Assembly: GCA_023228145.1 (NCBI GenBank) | Contig: JALOBU010000013.1 | Span: forward strand, 1-64,000 | DNA from: Bacteroidales bacterium | Lineage (GTDB): Bacteria; Bacteroidota; Bacteroidia; Bacteroidales; CAIWKO01 | Length of the DNA: 64,000 nt | Direction: 5' to 3' | Part shown: positions 8,834 to 17,376 of the stretch, piece by piece | Layout of the letters: each line of letters begins with the position of its first letter | How positions within the stretch are numbered: position 1 is the first letter of the stretch | Position numbers and translations under genes: made by a program | Notes under the pieces: generated by a model | Databases searched by the model: none | What the model saw: the letters and a program-made list of their open reading frames with translations, nothing else | Told to the model about the DNA's origin: nothing

Positions 8834-9841
8834 ATGACTTCAGCAGAAATTATAGGCCGGCATAAAAGTATTTGCAGAAAAGCTGCAGGAATGAAAATCT
8901 TCGATGCATTGTATGAACTGCAAAAAACACTTGAAAATGTAACAGTGGATGAATTTCATAACGAACTGCTGTATTGCAGGGAAACTTATTTCAATGTTTT
9001 GAAATACACCATGAAGGGCGTTGACGACCCCAAGCGTATGCTTGTTCTCAATTCATTGGTAATTATGCTGTTCGAGCTGGCTGACAAGATAAAGGAATAT
9101 TATCTTGAAAAGAATAATCCGGCTCTTTATACCATGAAGAAGAAAAAAAACAACAGTGCCGAACAACTAAAAAATCAATTCAGCGGGCTAATTGAAAGTA
9201 AAAAAGTTTTGCAAGATAAAGCTACTATCGAGAATAAATTATTTTATAAAGATTTATTTGAATACATTGTTTATACAGATAAACTCAGTGATTCGGACAT
9301 CATTTTTATTAACAGAATATCAAAAGAGCTGGCTAATGAATGGTATTACCTCTGCAATATTGTCAGTGCACTTACTATAAGTATGCTGAGGTACTTTGAT
9401 GTGTCAAAGATGGATATGGTTTTTAAATATTATAAAACCGGCATTTCACAGGTTTCGCAACGTGCACTTGTAGGGATGGTATTATTATTTTATGTTTATG
9501 ATGAAAGAGTAAACTTGTATAAAGGCTTGAATGACAAAATCAACAAAATATATGCAGAAAACGAAATACCCGAACAGGATTTGTTAAGTGTTATTATTCA
9601 ATTTCTGAAGGCAAAAGATACAGAGCGTATCACACGTAAAATGAGGGAAGAGATAATTCCTGACATTCAAAAACTTACTCCGCGTATTGAAGATAAGCTT
9701 GATTTGAAAAATATACTATCCGAGGATTTTTCTGCTGACAAAAATCCCGACTGGGAATCCATACTCGAAGATGCCCCGGAACTCCTGAATAAAATGGAAG
9801 AACTTTCCAAAATGCAGCTTGAAGGAATGATGTTTTTATGA
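8834..9841 (+). CDS. Helical protein of unknown function, probable N-terminal half of a split TPR gene
   Basis: A 335-residue soluble protein with no signal peptide, predicted almost entirely alpha-helical and rich in Lys, Glu and Leu. No catalytic motif is recognised. The end of the gene overlaps the start of the TPR gene as ATGA (9838-9841). Just upstream of that ATG, the frame of the second gene encodes DVFMSAF without interruption for only a few codons. This suggests that the two reading frames were once one and that a base has been lost near 9826. From memory, not checked, related Bacteroidetes proteins are single long chains across this junction. Whether the split is real or a sequencing error cannot be decided here. 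Confidence 0.65.
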   Translation: MTSAEIIGRHKSICRKAAGMKIFDALYELQKTLENVTVDEFHNELLYCRETYFNVLKYTMKGVDDPKRMLVLNSLVIMLFELADKIKEYYLEKNNPALYTMKKKKNNSAEQLKNQFSGLIESKKVLQDKATIENKLFYKDLFEYIVYTDKLSDSDIIFINRISKELANEWYYLCNIVSALTISMLRYFDVSKMDMVFKYYKTGISQVSQRALVGMVLLFYVYDERVNLYKGLNDKINKIYAENEIPEQDLLSVIIQFLKAKDTERITRKMREEIIPDIQKLTPRIEDKLDLKNILSEDFSADKNPDWESILEDAPELLNKMEELSKMQLEGMMFL

Positions 9842-11022
9842 GTGCATTTTCTATGTTGAAAAATTTTGAATTTTTTGGTAGTATATCAAATTGGTTCCTT
9901 CCTTTCTGGAAAACAAACCCTGATGTTGACAACATGCTTCAGAACGAAGATAATTTATCGGGCAATGCTTTTCTTGATTTACTTGAAAAATCCACTTATA
10001 TGTGCAATTCTGATAAATATTCTTTTTTACTTAACCTGAAGCTGATGCCCCAACAGCAAAAAAGCATGTTACTGAACATGTTCAATGCAGAACTGGAGGG
10101 CATGGATGAACTGGCAAGAGAGGATGAAATGCTCAATATGTCGGTAAAAAACAATACGATTATTATTCAATATATACAGGACATTTACCGCTTTTTTAAA
10201 TTATATCATAATAAAGGAGATTTTGAAGACATTTTTTTAACAAAGCTTGATTTTTATAACAAAAATTTCATCAATGCTATTTGCCGCGAGCCCAAATTCA
10301 TATTAAAAATTGCTGATTTTTATTTTAAAACCGAAAATTATACAGAAGCCCTTGAGGTTTTTCAGCTTTATTTAAAAACAGAAAAACCTGATATGGATAT
10401 ACTGCAAAAAGCAGGGTACTGCATGCAGCGGAATAAAAAATACCAGGAGGCTCTTGAATACTACCTGAAAGCTGAATTATTCGGTTCCGGGGTGCCCTGG
10501 CTTATTAAAAAAATAGCTTATTGTTACCAATGCTTACGCAATTATAACAAAGCTCTGGAATATTATAATGAAGCTTCACGATTAGAAGAAGACAATCCGC
10601 AGGTCATTATGAATATTGCCAATTGTTATCTCAACCTGGAAGATTATAAAAAAGCGCTTAATTATTATTATAAAATTGAATTTTCATTTAAGGAAAACAC
10701 CGGCATATACAGGCCAATAGCATGGTGTCTTTTTGTTCTTGGCGATTTAAAAAAATCAGAGGAATATTTTCTGAAACTCATCGAATATTCCTTGGCCAAT
10801 CCTTATGATTATATGAACTACGGGCATGTTCTCTGGGCAAAAGGCCAAAGAGAAGAAGCATCGGTATATTATTTGAAAAGCCTCGACAGCATGGGAAACA
10901 ACTTCAGTAGATTTACCAACAGCCTGAATGCCGATTCTCAGCACTTAATAAGATACAACATTCCTAAGGAAGAAATTCAACTGATGCTCGATTACCTCAG
11001 CTTTATGCTTGAGAATAATTAA
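9838..11022 (+). CDS. Tetratricopeptide-repeat protein, probable C-terminal half of a split gene
   Basis: A 394-residue protein. The first ~110 residues are helical and aromatic-rich around NWFLPFWKTNPDV, and the remainder is a TPR array from about residue 150 to 370. Repeats are seen as EALEVFQLYLKTEKPD, EALEYYLKAE, KALEYYNEASRLEEDNP, KALNYYYKIE and KSEEYFLKLIEY, each spaced about 34 residues. TPRs act as protein-protein scaffolds; no enzymatic domain is present and no signal peptide is seen. Its start overlaps the stop of the preceding gene by four bases in the -1 frame, so it is either translationally coupled or the remnant of a fused gene. Confidence 0.75.
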   Translation: MSAFSMLKNFEFFGSISNWFLPFWKTNPDVDNMLQNEDNLSGNAFLDLLEKSTYMCNSDKYSFLLNLKLMPQQQKSMLLNMFNAELEGMDELAREDEMLNMSVKNNTIIIQYIQDIYRFFKLYHNKGDFEDIFLTKLDFYNKNFINAICREPKFILKIADFYFKTENYTEALEVFQLYLKTEKPDMDILQKAGYCMQRNKKYQEALEYYLKAELFGSGVPWLIKKIAYCYQCLRNYNKALEYYNEASRLEEDNPQVIMNIANCYLNLEDYKKALNYYYKIEFSFKENTGIYRPIAWCLFVLGDLKKSEEYFLKLIEYSLANPYDYMNYGHVLWAKGQREEASVYYLKSLDSMGNNFSRFTNSLNADSQHLIRYNIPKEEIQLMLDYLSFMLENN

Positions 11023-11046
11023 TGTGCCTGTATGAACTTATTATTT

Positions 11047-11054
11047 TATTTTTG
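11047..11054 (+). promoter_or_regulatory. -7 box (TATTTTTG) for ppnP
   Basis: TATTTTTG lies 22 bases before the ATG at 11077. It falls downstream of the in-frame ATG at 11032, so that earlier start would not be on the transcript. Confidence 0.55.
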
Positions 11055-11076
11055 CAGCAAAACAAAAAAAAATGTT

Positions 11077-11358
11077 ATGTTTAAAGTAAATGAATATTTC
11101 GGGGGCAAAGTAACATCTCTTTCTTTTGAAACTCCCGAAGGAAAAGCTACAGTTGGCGTTATTGCTGAAGGGGAATACGAATTCGGCACATCAACCGTTG
11201 AGCACATGACCGTAATTTCCGGTGTTATGCATGCCTTGCTTCCGGGTGAAACGGAATGGAAAGAATACAAAGAGTTTGATACTTTTATTGTAGCGAAAGA
11301 CGTAAAATTTAAGATGAAAGTTAAGGGCGATACAGCATATCGTTGCCTGTACAGATAG
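11077..11358 (+). CDS. ppnP: Pyrimidine/purine nucleoside phosphorylase (PpnP, DUF1255)
   Basis: A 93-residue single-domain cupin-like protein matching PpnP (about 94 residues in E. coli), which phosphorolyses purine and pyrimidine nucleosides to bases and ribose-1-phosphate. Family features are visible throughout: MFKVNEYFGGKVTSLSFET at the start, the TVGVIAEGEYEFGTS strand, MTVISGVMHALLPGE in the middle and TAYRCLYR at the end. The start at 11077 is chosen because the -7 box lies between it and the upstream ATG at 11032, and because the length then fits the family. It acts in the cytosol in nucleoside salvage. Confidence 0.9.
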   Translation: MFKVNEYFGGKVTSLSFETPEGKATVGVIAEGEYEFGTSTVEHMTVISGVMHALLPGETEWKEYKEFDTFIVAKDVKFKMKVKGDTAYRCLYR

Positions 11359-11387
11359 TAAGACAGGTAAAGCAGTGAACAACCCTG

Positions 11388-12041
11388 TTAAAATTTCAGG
11401 GTAAGTTTTACCCCTCCTGATAAATTTTTAATATGGTTGTAAGCTGTCGAGTTCATGGTGGGTTCAATGCGCATACTCAGGTCGTTTGAGATGTCGAATT
11501 TGTAAAGGTGCCCGTCAACAGCGGCATCAACAATGTTGAGTATGTATAAAAGGCTGCCGAAAATACAGGTTAATTCAAAGTTACGCCGGTAATAATTCCA
11601 GTTGTCATAAAGCAGCTCTTTTGAAGAGATACCCGGGAAATAATCAGTAGCCGTACTGTCAAGCCCTGTTCGAAATACATAGGTTTCTTTATATTTATTA
11701 AACTTTGTATAATAATCATAACCCAGGTAGCCAATCACCCCAAAGCCTACATAAATGATAGGTAATTTCCAGTATTTTTTGTTATAGATTTGGCCAAGCC
11801 CCGGTAAAGCCGCCGACATCCATGCTGCTTTTCGCGGGGAGTGCAGTTTGGGTTTTATGGTGTCTTTAGCAGCCGCTACTTTTTGCTTTATGGTTTCTCT
11901 GTCAACTTCCTTAATGACGATATTCTTTTCTATGAGGGTATCGGCTTTGGTAGTATCTACGATGACTCCCTGTGAGTAAGCTTCACACGTTAGTACAGTA
12001 AGAATAAAGGGTAGTAAATATTTTAAAAAGCGAAACAACAT
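11388..12041 (-). CDS. DUF5683 domain protein
   Basis: A 217-residue exported protein with a signal peptide (about 1-23). A low-complexity linker comes next, then the DUF5683 core beginning RKAAWMSAALPGLGQIYNKK (about 71-90). The core contains two hydrophobic segments around 93-110 and 150-170 and a hydrophilic C-terminus. The GLGQIYNKKYWK pattern resembles TM2-type small membrane domains. It starts 8 bases after parB and is probably in the parA-parB operon, an arrangement I know from other Bacteroidetes. Function unknown; a membrane or envelope role is inferred. Confidence 0.8.
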   Translation of the reverse strand: MLFRFLKYLLPFILTVLTCEAYSQGVIVDTTKADTLIEKNIVIKEVDRETIKQKVAAAKDTIKPKLHSPRKAAWMSAALPGLGQIYNKKYWKLPIIYVGFGVIGYLGYDYYTKFNKYKETYVFRTGLDSTATDYFPGISSKELLYDNWNYYRRNFELTCIFGSLLYILNIVDAAVDGHLYKFDISNDLSMRIEPTMNSTAYNHIKNLSGGVKLTLKF

Positions 12042-12049
12042 AGTATCGT

Positions 12050-12940
12050 TTATTTCAACTTCTCAATGATGTTGTTTAGTTCATCATCGGAGTTGAATGA
12101 AATAACGATTTTTCCTTTACCTTTATTATTGTATTTTACATCCACAGGGGAATGAAGTTTTTCGGAAAGTATTTTTTTTGCATCATGGATTTTCTGGGGA
12201 ATTTCATTTGCAGTTTCGTGCTTTTGGTGTTTTTTCTCTGAAGAATCCTTAACCATTTTTTCAACACTTCTTACAGACAGCTCTTTTTCAATGATCATCC
12301 TGAATATCTGCATTTGGAGTTTGTAGTCATCCATGGCAGCAATAGCTCTTGCATGTCCCATAGTTAATTTTTCTTCTTTCAGTGCTTTTTGAATTACTTC
12401 AGGAAGCTTGAGCAGCCGAAGGTAATTTGTTACGGTACTGCGTTTGGAGTTCACTTTCTGGCTGAGTTGTTCCTGAGTAAGGTTGCATTCTTCTACCAGA
12501 CGCTGGTAAGAGAAAGCGATTTCCATAGGGTTTAAGTCTTTGCGATGTATGTTTTCTATCAACGCCCATTCGAGCATTTGTTCGTCATCGGCAATTCTGA
12601 TGTAGGCCGGAATTTCTTCCATACCTGCTATTTGTGCTGCTTTAAATCGCCTTTCGCCGGTAATGAGTTGGTATTTGTCAAAACCCAGCTTGCGAAGTGT
12701 AACAGGTTGAATCATGCCGTGAATTTTGAGTGATTCGGCAAGCTCTTGCAGCTCGGTTTGATCAAACACGTCACGGGGTTGAAAAGGGTTAGCTTCTATC
12801 TGTGATAATTTAATACTGGTTACAGCGCCGGCAACATATTTTCCCATCACATCACTCTTACTTGTGATATCCGTTTCAGGATTTTCAAGCAGGGAACTTA
12901 GCCCTCTGCCTATAACGCTGTTTCTTTTTTTAGTTGACAT
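12050..12940 (-). CDS. parB: Chromosome-partitioning protein ParB
   Basis: A 296-residue ParB/Spo0J, the CTP-dependent clamp that loads at parS and spreads along DNA. The N-terminal CTPase domain has IEANPFQPR (about 48-56) and the GERRFKAAQ motif (about 94-102). A helix-turn-helix DNA-binding region lies at about 140-200 (LTQEQLSQKVNSKRSTVTNY, then LTMGHARAIAAM). A C-terminal dimerisation domain ends the protein. The gene start overlaps the end of parA by 11 bases, so translation is probably coupled. No convincing parS site was found nearby. Confidence 0.95.
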   Translation of the reverse strand: MSTKKRNSVIGRGLSSLLENPETDITSKSDVMGKYVAGAVTSIKLSQIEANPFQPRDVFDQTELQELAESLKIHGMIQPVTLRKLGFDKYQLITGERRFKAAQIAGMEEIPAYIRIADDEQMLEWALIENIHRKDLNPMEIAFSYQRLVEECNLTQEQLSQKVNSKRSTVTNYLRLLKLPEVIQKALKEEKLTMGHARAIAAMDDYKLQMQIFRMIIEKELSVRSVEKMVKDSSEKKHQKHETANEIPQKIHDAKKILSEKLHSPVDVKYNNKGKGKIVISFNSDDELNNIIEKLK

Positions 12941-13742
12941 CAGGATTGATTATTTTATCGCTTTGTTTGTATCTTGTTAAATCGTTTTTTTGTAAAATTT
13001 CTCTTGCAAGGTTGAGGTAATTTATTGCGCCTTTGCTTTCAGCGTCGTACATGATGATAGTTTCACCAAAACTGGGAGCTTCACCGAGTTTGGTGTTTCG
13101 TTGTATGATGGTGTCGAACACCATTTGCTGGAAATGGGTTTTTACTTCTTCAACAACTTGGTTTGATAGGCGTAAACGCTGGTCGTACATGGTAAGCAAT
13201 ATGCCTTCAATGTCAAGCTCGGGATTCATGTGCGACTGTACTATTTTGATAGTGTTAAGTAGTTTACCCAGGCCTTCAAGGGCAAAATATTCGCATTGCA
13301 CTGGAATGATAACAGAATCAGCGGCGGTAAGAGAATTAATTACAATGAGCCCAAGTGAGGGGGAACAGTCAATAATTATAAAGTCATAGCAGTCTTTGAT
13401 TTTTGCGATTACTTTCCGCATCATTTTCTCGCGGTAAGGCTGGTTTATAAGTTCTATCTCGGCACCTACCAAGTCAATATGGGCGGGAAGTAAATCAAGG
13501 TAAGGGGTTTTGGTATTAAGAATGATATTTTTTGGTTCCACATCTTCGATGATGCATTCATAAATGCTGGTTTTTATGTTTTTTGGATCAAAACCTACTC
13601 CAGAAGTAGCATTTGCCTGTGGGTCAGCATCTATCAGCAATGTTTTATGCTCGAGAACTGCAAGGCTGGCGCTGAGGTTGATTGCCGTGGTTGTTTTGCC
13701 GACTCCACCTTTCTGATTGGCAATTGCGATTACTTTTCCCAT
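12930..13742 (-). CDS. parA: Chromosome-partitioning ATPase ParA (Soj)
   Basis: A 270-residue deviant-Walker ATPase of the MinD/ParA superfamily. The deviant Walker A motif KGGVGKTTTAINL sits at residues 10-22, with the signature lysine KGGVGK. LLIDADPQANAT (about 35-46) is the A' motif, and DFIIIDCSPSLG (about 118-129) is Walker B. It works with ParB to separate chromosome origins, and is the first gene of a parA-parB-DUF5683 unit. Chromosomal rather than plasmid origin is inferred from the housekeeping neighbourhood. Confidence 0.95.
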   Translation of the reverse strand: MGKVIAIANQKGGVGKTTTAINLSASLAVLEHKTLLIDADPQANATSGVGFDPKNIKTSIYECIIEDVEPKNIILNTKTPYLDLLPAHIDLVGAEIELINQPYREKMMRKVIAKIKDCYDFIIIDCSPSLGLIVINSLTAADSVIIPVQCEYFALEGLGKLLNTIKIVQSHMNPELDIEGILLTMYDQRLRLSNQVVEEVKTHFQQMVFDTIIQRNTKLGEAPSFGETIIMYDAESKGAINYLNLAREILQKNDLTRYKQSDKIINPDVN

Positions 13743-13891
13743 ACAAAGTAAAAATTAGTATTCTTTTTACAAAAATAATCTCTTTTGTTTAATAGTGAAA
13801 TAATGTTTTTCAAAAGTAATGCACAATATTCTCAACGGACAGTATGCTGGCTTATCCGTAAAGAGAAAACTCATTATATGGAAGGAGTGGC

Positions 13892-14254
13892 TTACTTGTC
13901 TGGTTCCGTTTCGCCAGCTATATCAAAGTTAACATCCGGCATTTCTTCACTGGTCAGCATCTCTTCTTCGGGTTCGGGAGCCGGTTTTTCTCCCGTATTG
14001 ATAAAAGTTATGGTATCGTTAAGTCCTTTTAAAAATTTTTCAAAATCTTCACTGTACAGAAATATTTTGTGTTTTTCGTAAAAAAACTTCCCCGATTCAT
14101 TGTTGAAACGTCTTTTACTTTCGGTAATGGTGAGGTAAAAGTCTTCGTTACGGGTAGATTTTACATCGAAAAAATAGGTTCTTTTCCCTGCCCTTACTGC
14201 TTTAGAGAAAATATCCCCACGGTCATTTCTTTCTTTAAATTCTTTCTCTTCCAT
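13892..14254 (-). CDS. DUF3276 (PUR-alpha-like) nucleic-acid-binding protein
   Basis: A 120-residue protein matching the DUF3276 family, widespread in Bacteroidetes and related in fold to PUR-alpha single-stranded nucleic-acid-binding proteins. The core runs from about residue 14 to 88, with IFSKAVRAGKRTYFFDVKS, DFYLTITESKRRF and HKIFLYSEDFEKFLKGL; alternating basic strands fit nucleic-acid contact. The last 30 residues form an acidic tail. It is a single-gene unit with a TATTTTTG box 23 bases upstream of the ATG. The precise target is not known. Confidence 0.85.
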   Translation of the reverse strand: MEEKEFKERNDRGDIFSKAVRAGKRTYFFDVKSTRNEDFYLTITESKRRFNNESGKFFYEKHKIFLYSEDFEKFLKGLNDTITFINTGEKPAPEPEEEMLTSEEMPDVNFDIAGETEPDK

Positions 14255-14276
14255 TTTAATTCGTTTTTGGTTGTTA

Positions 14277-14284
14277 CAAAAATA
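14277..14284 (-). promoter_or_regulatory. -7 box (TATTTTTG) for the DUF3276 gene
   Basis: The minus strand reads TATTTTTG 22 bases before the ATG at 14254. No good TTG at -33 is present. Confidence 0.5.
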
Positions 14285-14381
14285 AAAAAAATCTTAATTA
14301 TATTAAGAAAGGACAAATTTTTATGTAAAAAGGTTGTCAGAAAATTGATTTTATCATTTTCTGATGCCGGGAAAATATTTT

Positions 14382-15188
14382 TTATGGTAAAATAATGGTT
14401 GGAGCTTTCTGGGGCACAGAAATGTTTTTTTTGGCCTTATTTACAGCAATTGTTGCTGCTATTACTGAATAGGCGGGGGCAAATATAAAACCTACAACCG
14501 GAATGAAGAAAAAAACGAAATAAAAAACCATGCCGTTGGATATGGCCATTCCCCTGTTTTTGCGCATATATCTGATGCTTTCCCCAATATTCATCCTTGC
14601 TCTTTCATTTGAATAGTCTATCATAGAAAAACCGTAAAAATAACACGTAATAAAGAAAATAAAAACAGGGGCCAGCCATCTGATGATAGGAATAAACGCA
14701 ATAAAAAAGAATAAGATAGTAAAACTTGTTTCTATCAGAAGGTTTCTTATTGCAATGAGAATTCCGCGTCGAATGTCTGTTAAAAATTGTTTCATGCGGA
14801 AAGGGTAATTGATGCCTGTGAGCAGTTTGTCTGTTTTTTCAGACAATATTGCAAGGACAGGAGAGATGAGCATCAGTACTATGTAACGGTAAATAGAAAA
14901 ATATAAAAAGAATAAAATCACATAAAGAATTATTTTAATTGCCCATTTAAAAAAAACGACTAAATATTTCCAGAACCTTGAGGAAGTTGATGATAGACCC
15001 GTTACATCCTGCAACCACTCCGTGAACTGATTGAAATAGTGCCACCCAAAAAAAACAAGTATTATAAGCAGGCTTACATTAATGATAGCTGGCAGAAGAA
15101 CATATCCCCACAATTTGTGTTTTATGATAAGTTTGTGGGCATCGGAGTATGTATTAAACCCTATACGGAAGTTTGGGAAAAGCGCCAT
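14382..15188 (-). CDS. EI24/CysZ-like inner-membrane protein
   Basis: A 268-residue polytopic membrane protein with about six hydrophobic segments (around 28-50, 75-110, 145-185 and 215-245). It fits the EI24 domain family, which includes the sulfate permease CysZ. The N-terminal FRIGFNTYSDAHKLIIKHKLW segment leads into the first membrane helix, as in CysZ homologues. It begins 3 bases after the end of the antiporter gene and is likely co-transcribed with it. Sulfate transport is possible but not shown by any diagnostic residue visible here. Confidence 0.75.
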   Translation of the reverse strand: MALFPNFRIGFNTYSDAHKLIIKHKLWGYVLLPAIINVSLLIILVFFGWHYFNQFTEWLQDVTGLSSTSSRFWKYLVVFFKWAIKIILYVILFFLYFSIYRYIVLMLISPVLAILSEKTDKLLTGINYPFRMKQFLTDIRRGILIAIRNLLIETSFTILFFFIAFIPIIRWLAPVFIFFITCYFYGFSMIDYSNERARMNIGESIRYMRKNRGMAISNGMVFYFVFFFIPVVGFIFAPAYSVIAATIAVNKAKKNISVPQKAPTIILP

Positions 15189-15191
15189 AAG

Positions 15192-17327
15192 TTATGATTT
15201 GCCTTTAAAGGCTTTTTTTACATTTTTACTTATTTTTGAGATACGTTCGATATTTTCCTGTATAGGAGATTTTGTCAATCCTCCCAGGTTCATAACCGAA
15301 GTATCATGCTGATAGGAGTGTTGCTCAGGATAAATGATAATAAAACTAAATTTAATAAAGCTTTTAGAAAGTATTTTTGGCAGGGAAGATAAATAACTTG
15401 TATGTGATATCGTATTTTCACGTGCAGATATCCAGATGAGCAAATCCGTATAGTTTAAGTGATTGGTAAGTCCCTCAAGATTTTCATAGTCGCTGAAATC
15501 AACAAAGTTTGTAGCAGGTATTTTTGAATAGTCAAGATCTTGTTTTAACTGCAAAAGAGTGTCGCCCGATACAAAAACTAAAACTTTTGCCGAAAGCTCT
15601 TTTGCCAATATAGCAATTTGCCGCATCCACTTTTTGTAACCCGGTTCAAATTCGGCATTAGGTGGAACAAATATTACCAGGCGTTTGAAATAACCATAAG
15701 GGTGTAAAGCTTTTACAACAAACATCATTTGGTTATTTCGTGGCAGGACATTTTCCAGAATTCCACCGAAAATGCTTTGAGATGTGGAAGTCTGACCGTT
15801 CCATCCCAGCACAACCTTAGTAATAGTAAGCTCACTAATAGCCCGGTTGATGCCGTTAGCAACAGTAACATCAATATGTGATACCATTTGTATGGTTTGT
15901 TCTTCGGTGACTGCCTGCCGGGCAATTTCTTCTATCCTTCTGCTTTTTACAAGAATATCATAACGTGCTTCCGGTGAATCAATGTTGCCTAAAACAACAT
16001 TCAGCGGGTATATTGGCTCTTTAGAATGCCTGTTTTTTATGAGGATGGCAAAGTTCATGAGTGTTTCAATGGTGTTTGGGTTTGAAACGGCAACAAGTAT
16101 TCTCTGAGGGCTGCTTACATCATCCCTGATTATGCTTTTTTCAGTTTTTGCCAGCTTTCTCCCGGAATTTTCTGTAACAAACGAACTTATCAGGCAACTG
16201 ATAAATATAACAAGCACAGTTCCATTTAATATGCTGATATCCAGTAATCCTAAGTTATAGCCTACGAGAATAAGGGCAATGGTTGCGGCTGCATGAGAAC
16301 TGCTTAATCCGAAAAGAACATTGCGCTCGGTACCAGAAAACCCGTAGATCTTTTGTGTAGTAAAAGCAGCAAGGTATTTCGTAATTTCAGCGGTAATAAT
16401 AAGTATTCCTGCAATAATCAGCGCATCATATCCATTAAGGAGTACCTTAAGGTCAACGATCATGCCAACGCTAATCAGGAAAAAGGGAATAAATATGGTA
16501 TTGCCGATGAAAATTGTCCGGTTCATGAGCACGGAGGATGAAGGTATCAAAGAGTTTAAAGCCAGTCCTGCCATAAATGCGCCGATCATCGGTTCAATTC
16601 CTGCTATTTCCGCTAAAAAAGCCGATCCGAATAATACACACAAAACATAAATATATTGACCGCTGCTATCTCCAGCAATTTTCTTAAAAAACCATCTGCT
16701 AATAAGAGGAACTATCAAAAGCATGATCAGCATAAATACTGTTAACATACCTATTAAAACAATCCAAAACATCAAGTCCATTTCTCCTGTATAAACCCTG
16801 CTGATAATTGCCAGAAGCAGCAATACGGCAGTATCGGTAATAATAGTGCCCCCAATCACAGTGCTCATTACGCGGTTCTTTGTAATGCCAAGTTTGCTTG
16901 CAATAGGATAAGAAACCAGTGTATGTGTCGAAAACATGCTTGAAAGCAGAAGTGAAGCCAGGATACTGAGTTTTAAAAAATAATAACAAACAAAAAAGCC
17001 CAGCACCAGCGGAATAATAAATGTTAATATGCCGAAAACAATGCTGCGTGAACGGTGCTTTTTAAAGTCAACAAGGTCTATCTCAAGCCCAATAAGAAAC
17101 ATGATGTATAACAGGCCGAAGGCGGCAAACATCCCCATACCGTTTTCGGGTGCAATGATATTGAACCCGTGAGGGCCAAGAAGAACCCCTGCAATGATAA
17201 AACCCACGATGCCAGGGATATGAAGTTTCTTAAGCAAACGCGGCGCAAGAAAAATGATGATAAAAACCAGTAAAAAAATAAGGATGGAGTCGGTGATAGG
17301 GAATTGAATTTTTTCTAAAAATTCCAC
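15192..17327 (-). CDS. Kef-type cation/proton antiporter with C-terminal universal-stress-like region
   Basis: A 711-residue CPA2-family antiporter. The first ~390 residues contain 12-13 membrane helices. Family features are the GFIIAGVLLGPHGF segment (about 41-54), IGLEID (about 79-84) and the acidic helix IEPMIGAFMAGL (about 243-254). The C-terminal cytoplasmic ~300 residues begin RILVAVSNPNTIETL and resemble tandem universal stress protein folds rather than a KTN/RCK domain. The start is GTG at 17327: no ATG lies between it and the upstream in-frame stop. It probably exchanges K+ or Na+ for H+ at the inner membrane. Followed at once by the EI24 gene. Confidence 0.88.
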   Translation of the reverse strand: MEFLEKIQFPITDSILIFLLVFIIIFLAPRLLKKLHIPGIVGFIIAGVLLGPHGFNIIAPENGMGMFAAFGLLYIMFLIGLEIDLVDFKKHRSRSIVFGILTFIIPLVLGFFVCYYFLKLSILASLLLSSMFSTHTLVSYPIASKLGITKNRVMSTVIGGTIITDTAVLLLLAIISRVYTGEMDLMFWIVLIGMLTVFMLIMLLIVPLISRWFFKKIAGDSSGQYIYVLCVLFGSAFLAEIAGIEPMIGAFMAGLALNSLIPSSSVLMNRTIFIGNTIFIPFFLISVGMIVDLKVLLNGYDALIIAGILIITAEITKYLAAFTTQKIYGFSGTERNVLFGLSSSHAAATIALILVGYNLGLLDISILNGTVLVIFISCLISSFVTENSGRKLAKTEKSIIRDDVSSPQRILVAVSNPNTIETLMNFAILIKNRHSKEPIYPLNVVLGNIDSPEARYDILVKSRRIEEIARQAVTEEQTIQMVSHIDVTVANGINRAISELTITKVVLGWNGQTSTSQSIFGGILENVLPRNNQMMFVVKALHPYGYFKRLVIFVPPNAEFEPGYKKWMRQIAILAKELSAKVLVFVSGDTLLQLKQDLDYSKIPATNFVDFSDYENLEGLTNHLNYTDLLIWISARENTISHTSYLSSLPKILSKSFIKFSFIIIYPEQHSYQHDTSVMNLGGLTKSPIQENIERISKISKNVKKAFKGKS

Positions 17328-17376
17328 GACAAATTTTTCGTAAAAGTACTAAAAATATTAATAAAATTCCTGTATT

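Noticed and set aside
9833..9841. Programmed -1 frameshift between the helical and TPR genes
   Set aside because: The zero-frame codons are TTT TTA preceded by G, which does not match the X XXY YYZ slippery heptamer, and no downstream pseudoknot is evident; an indel or translational coupling is simpler.
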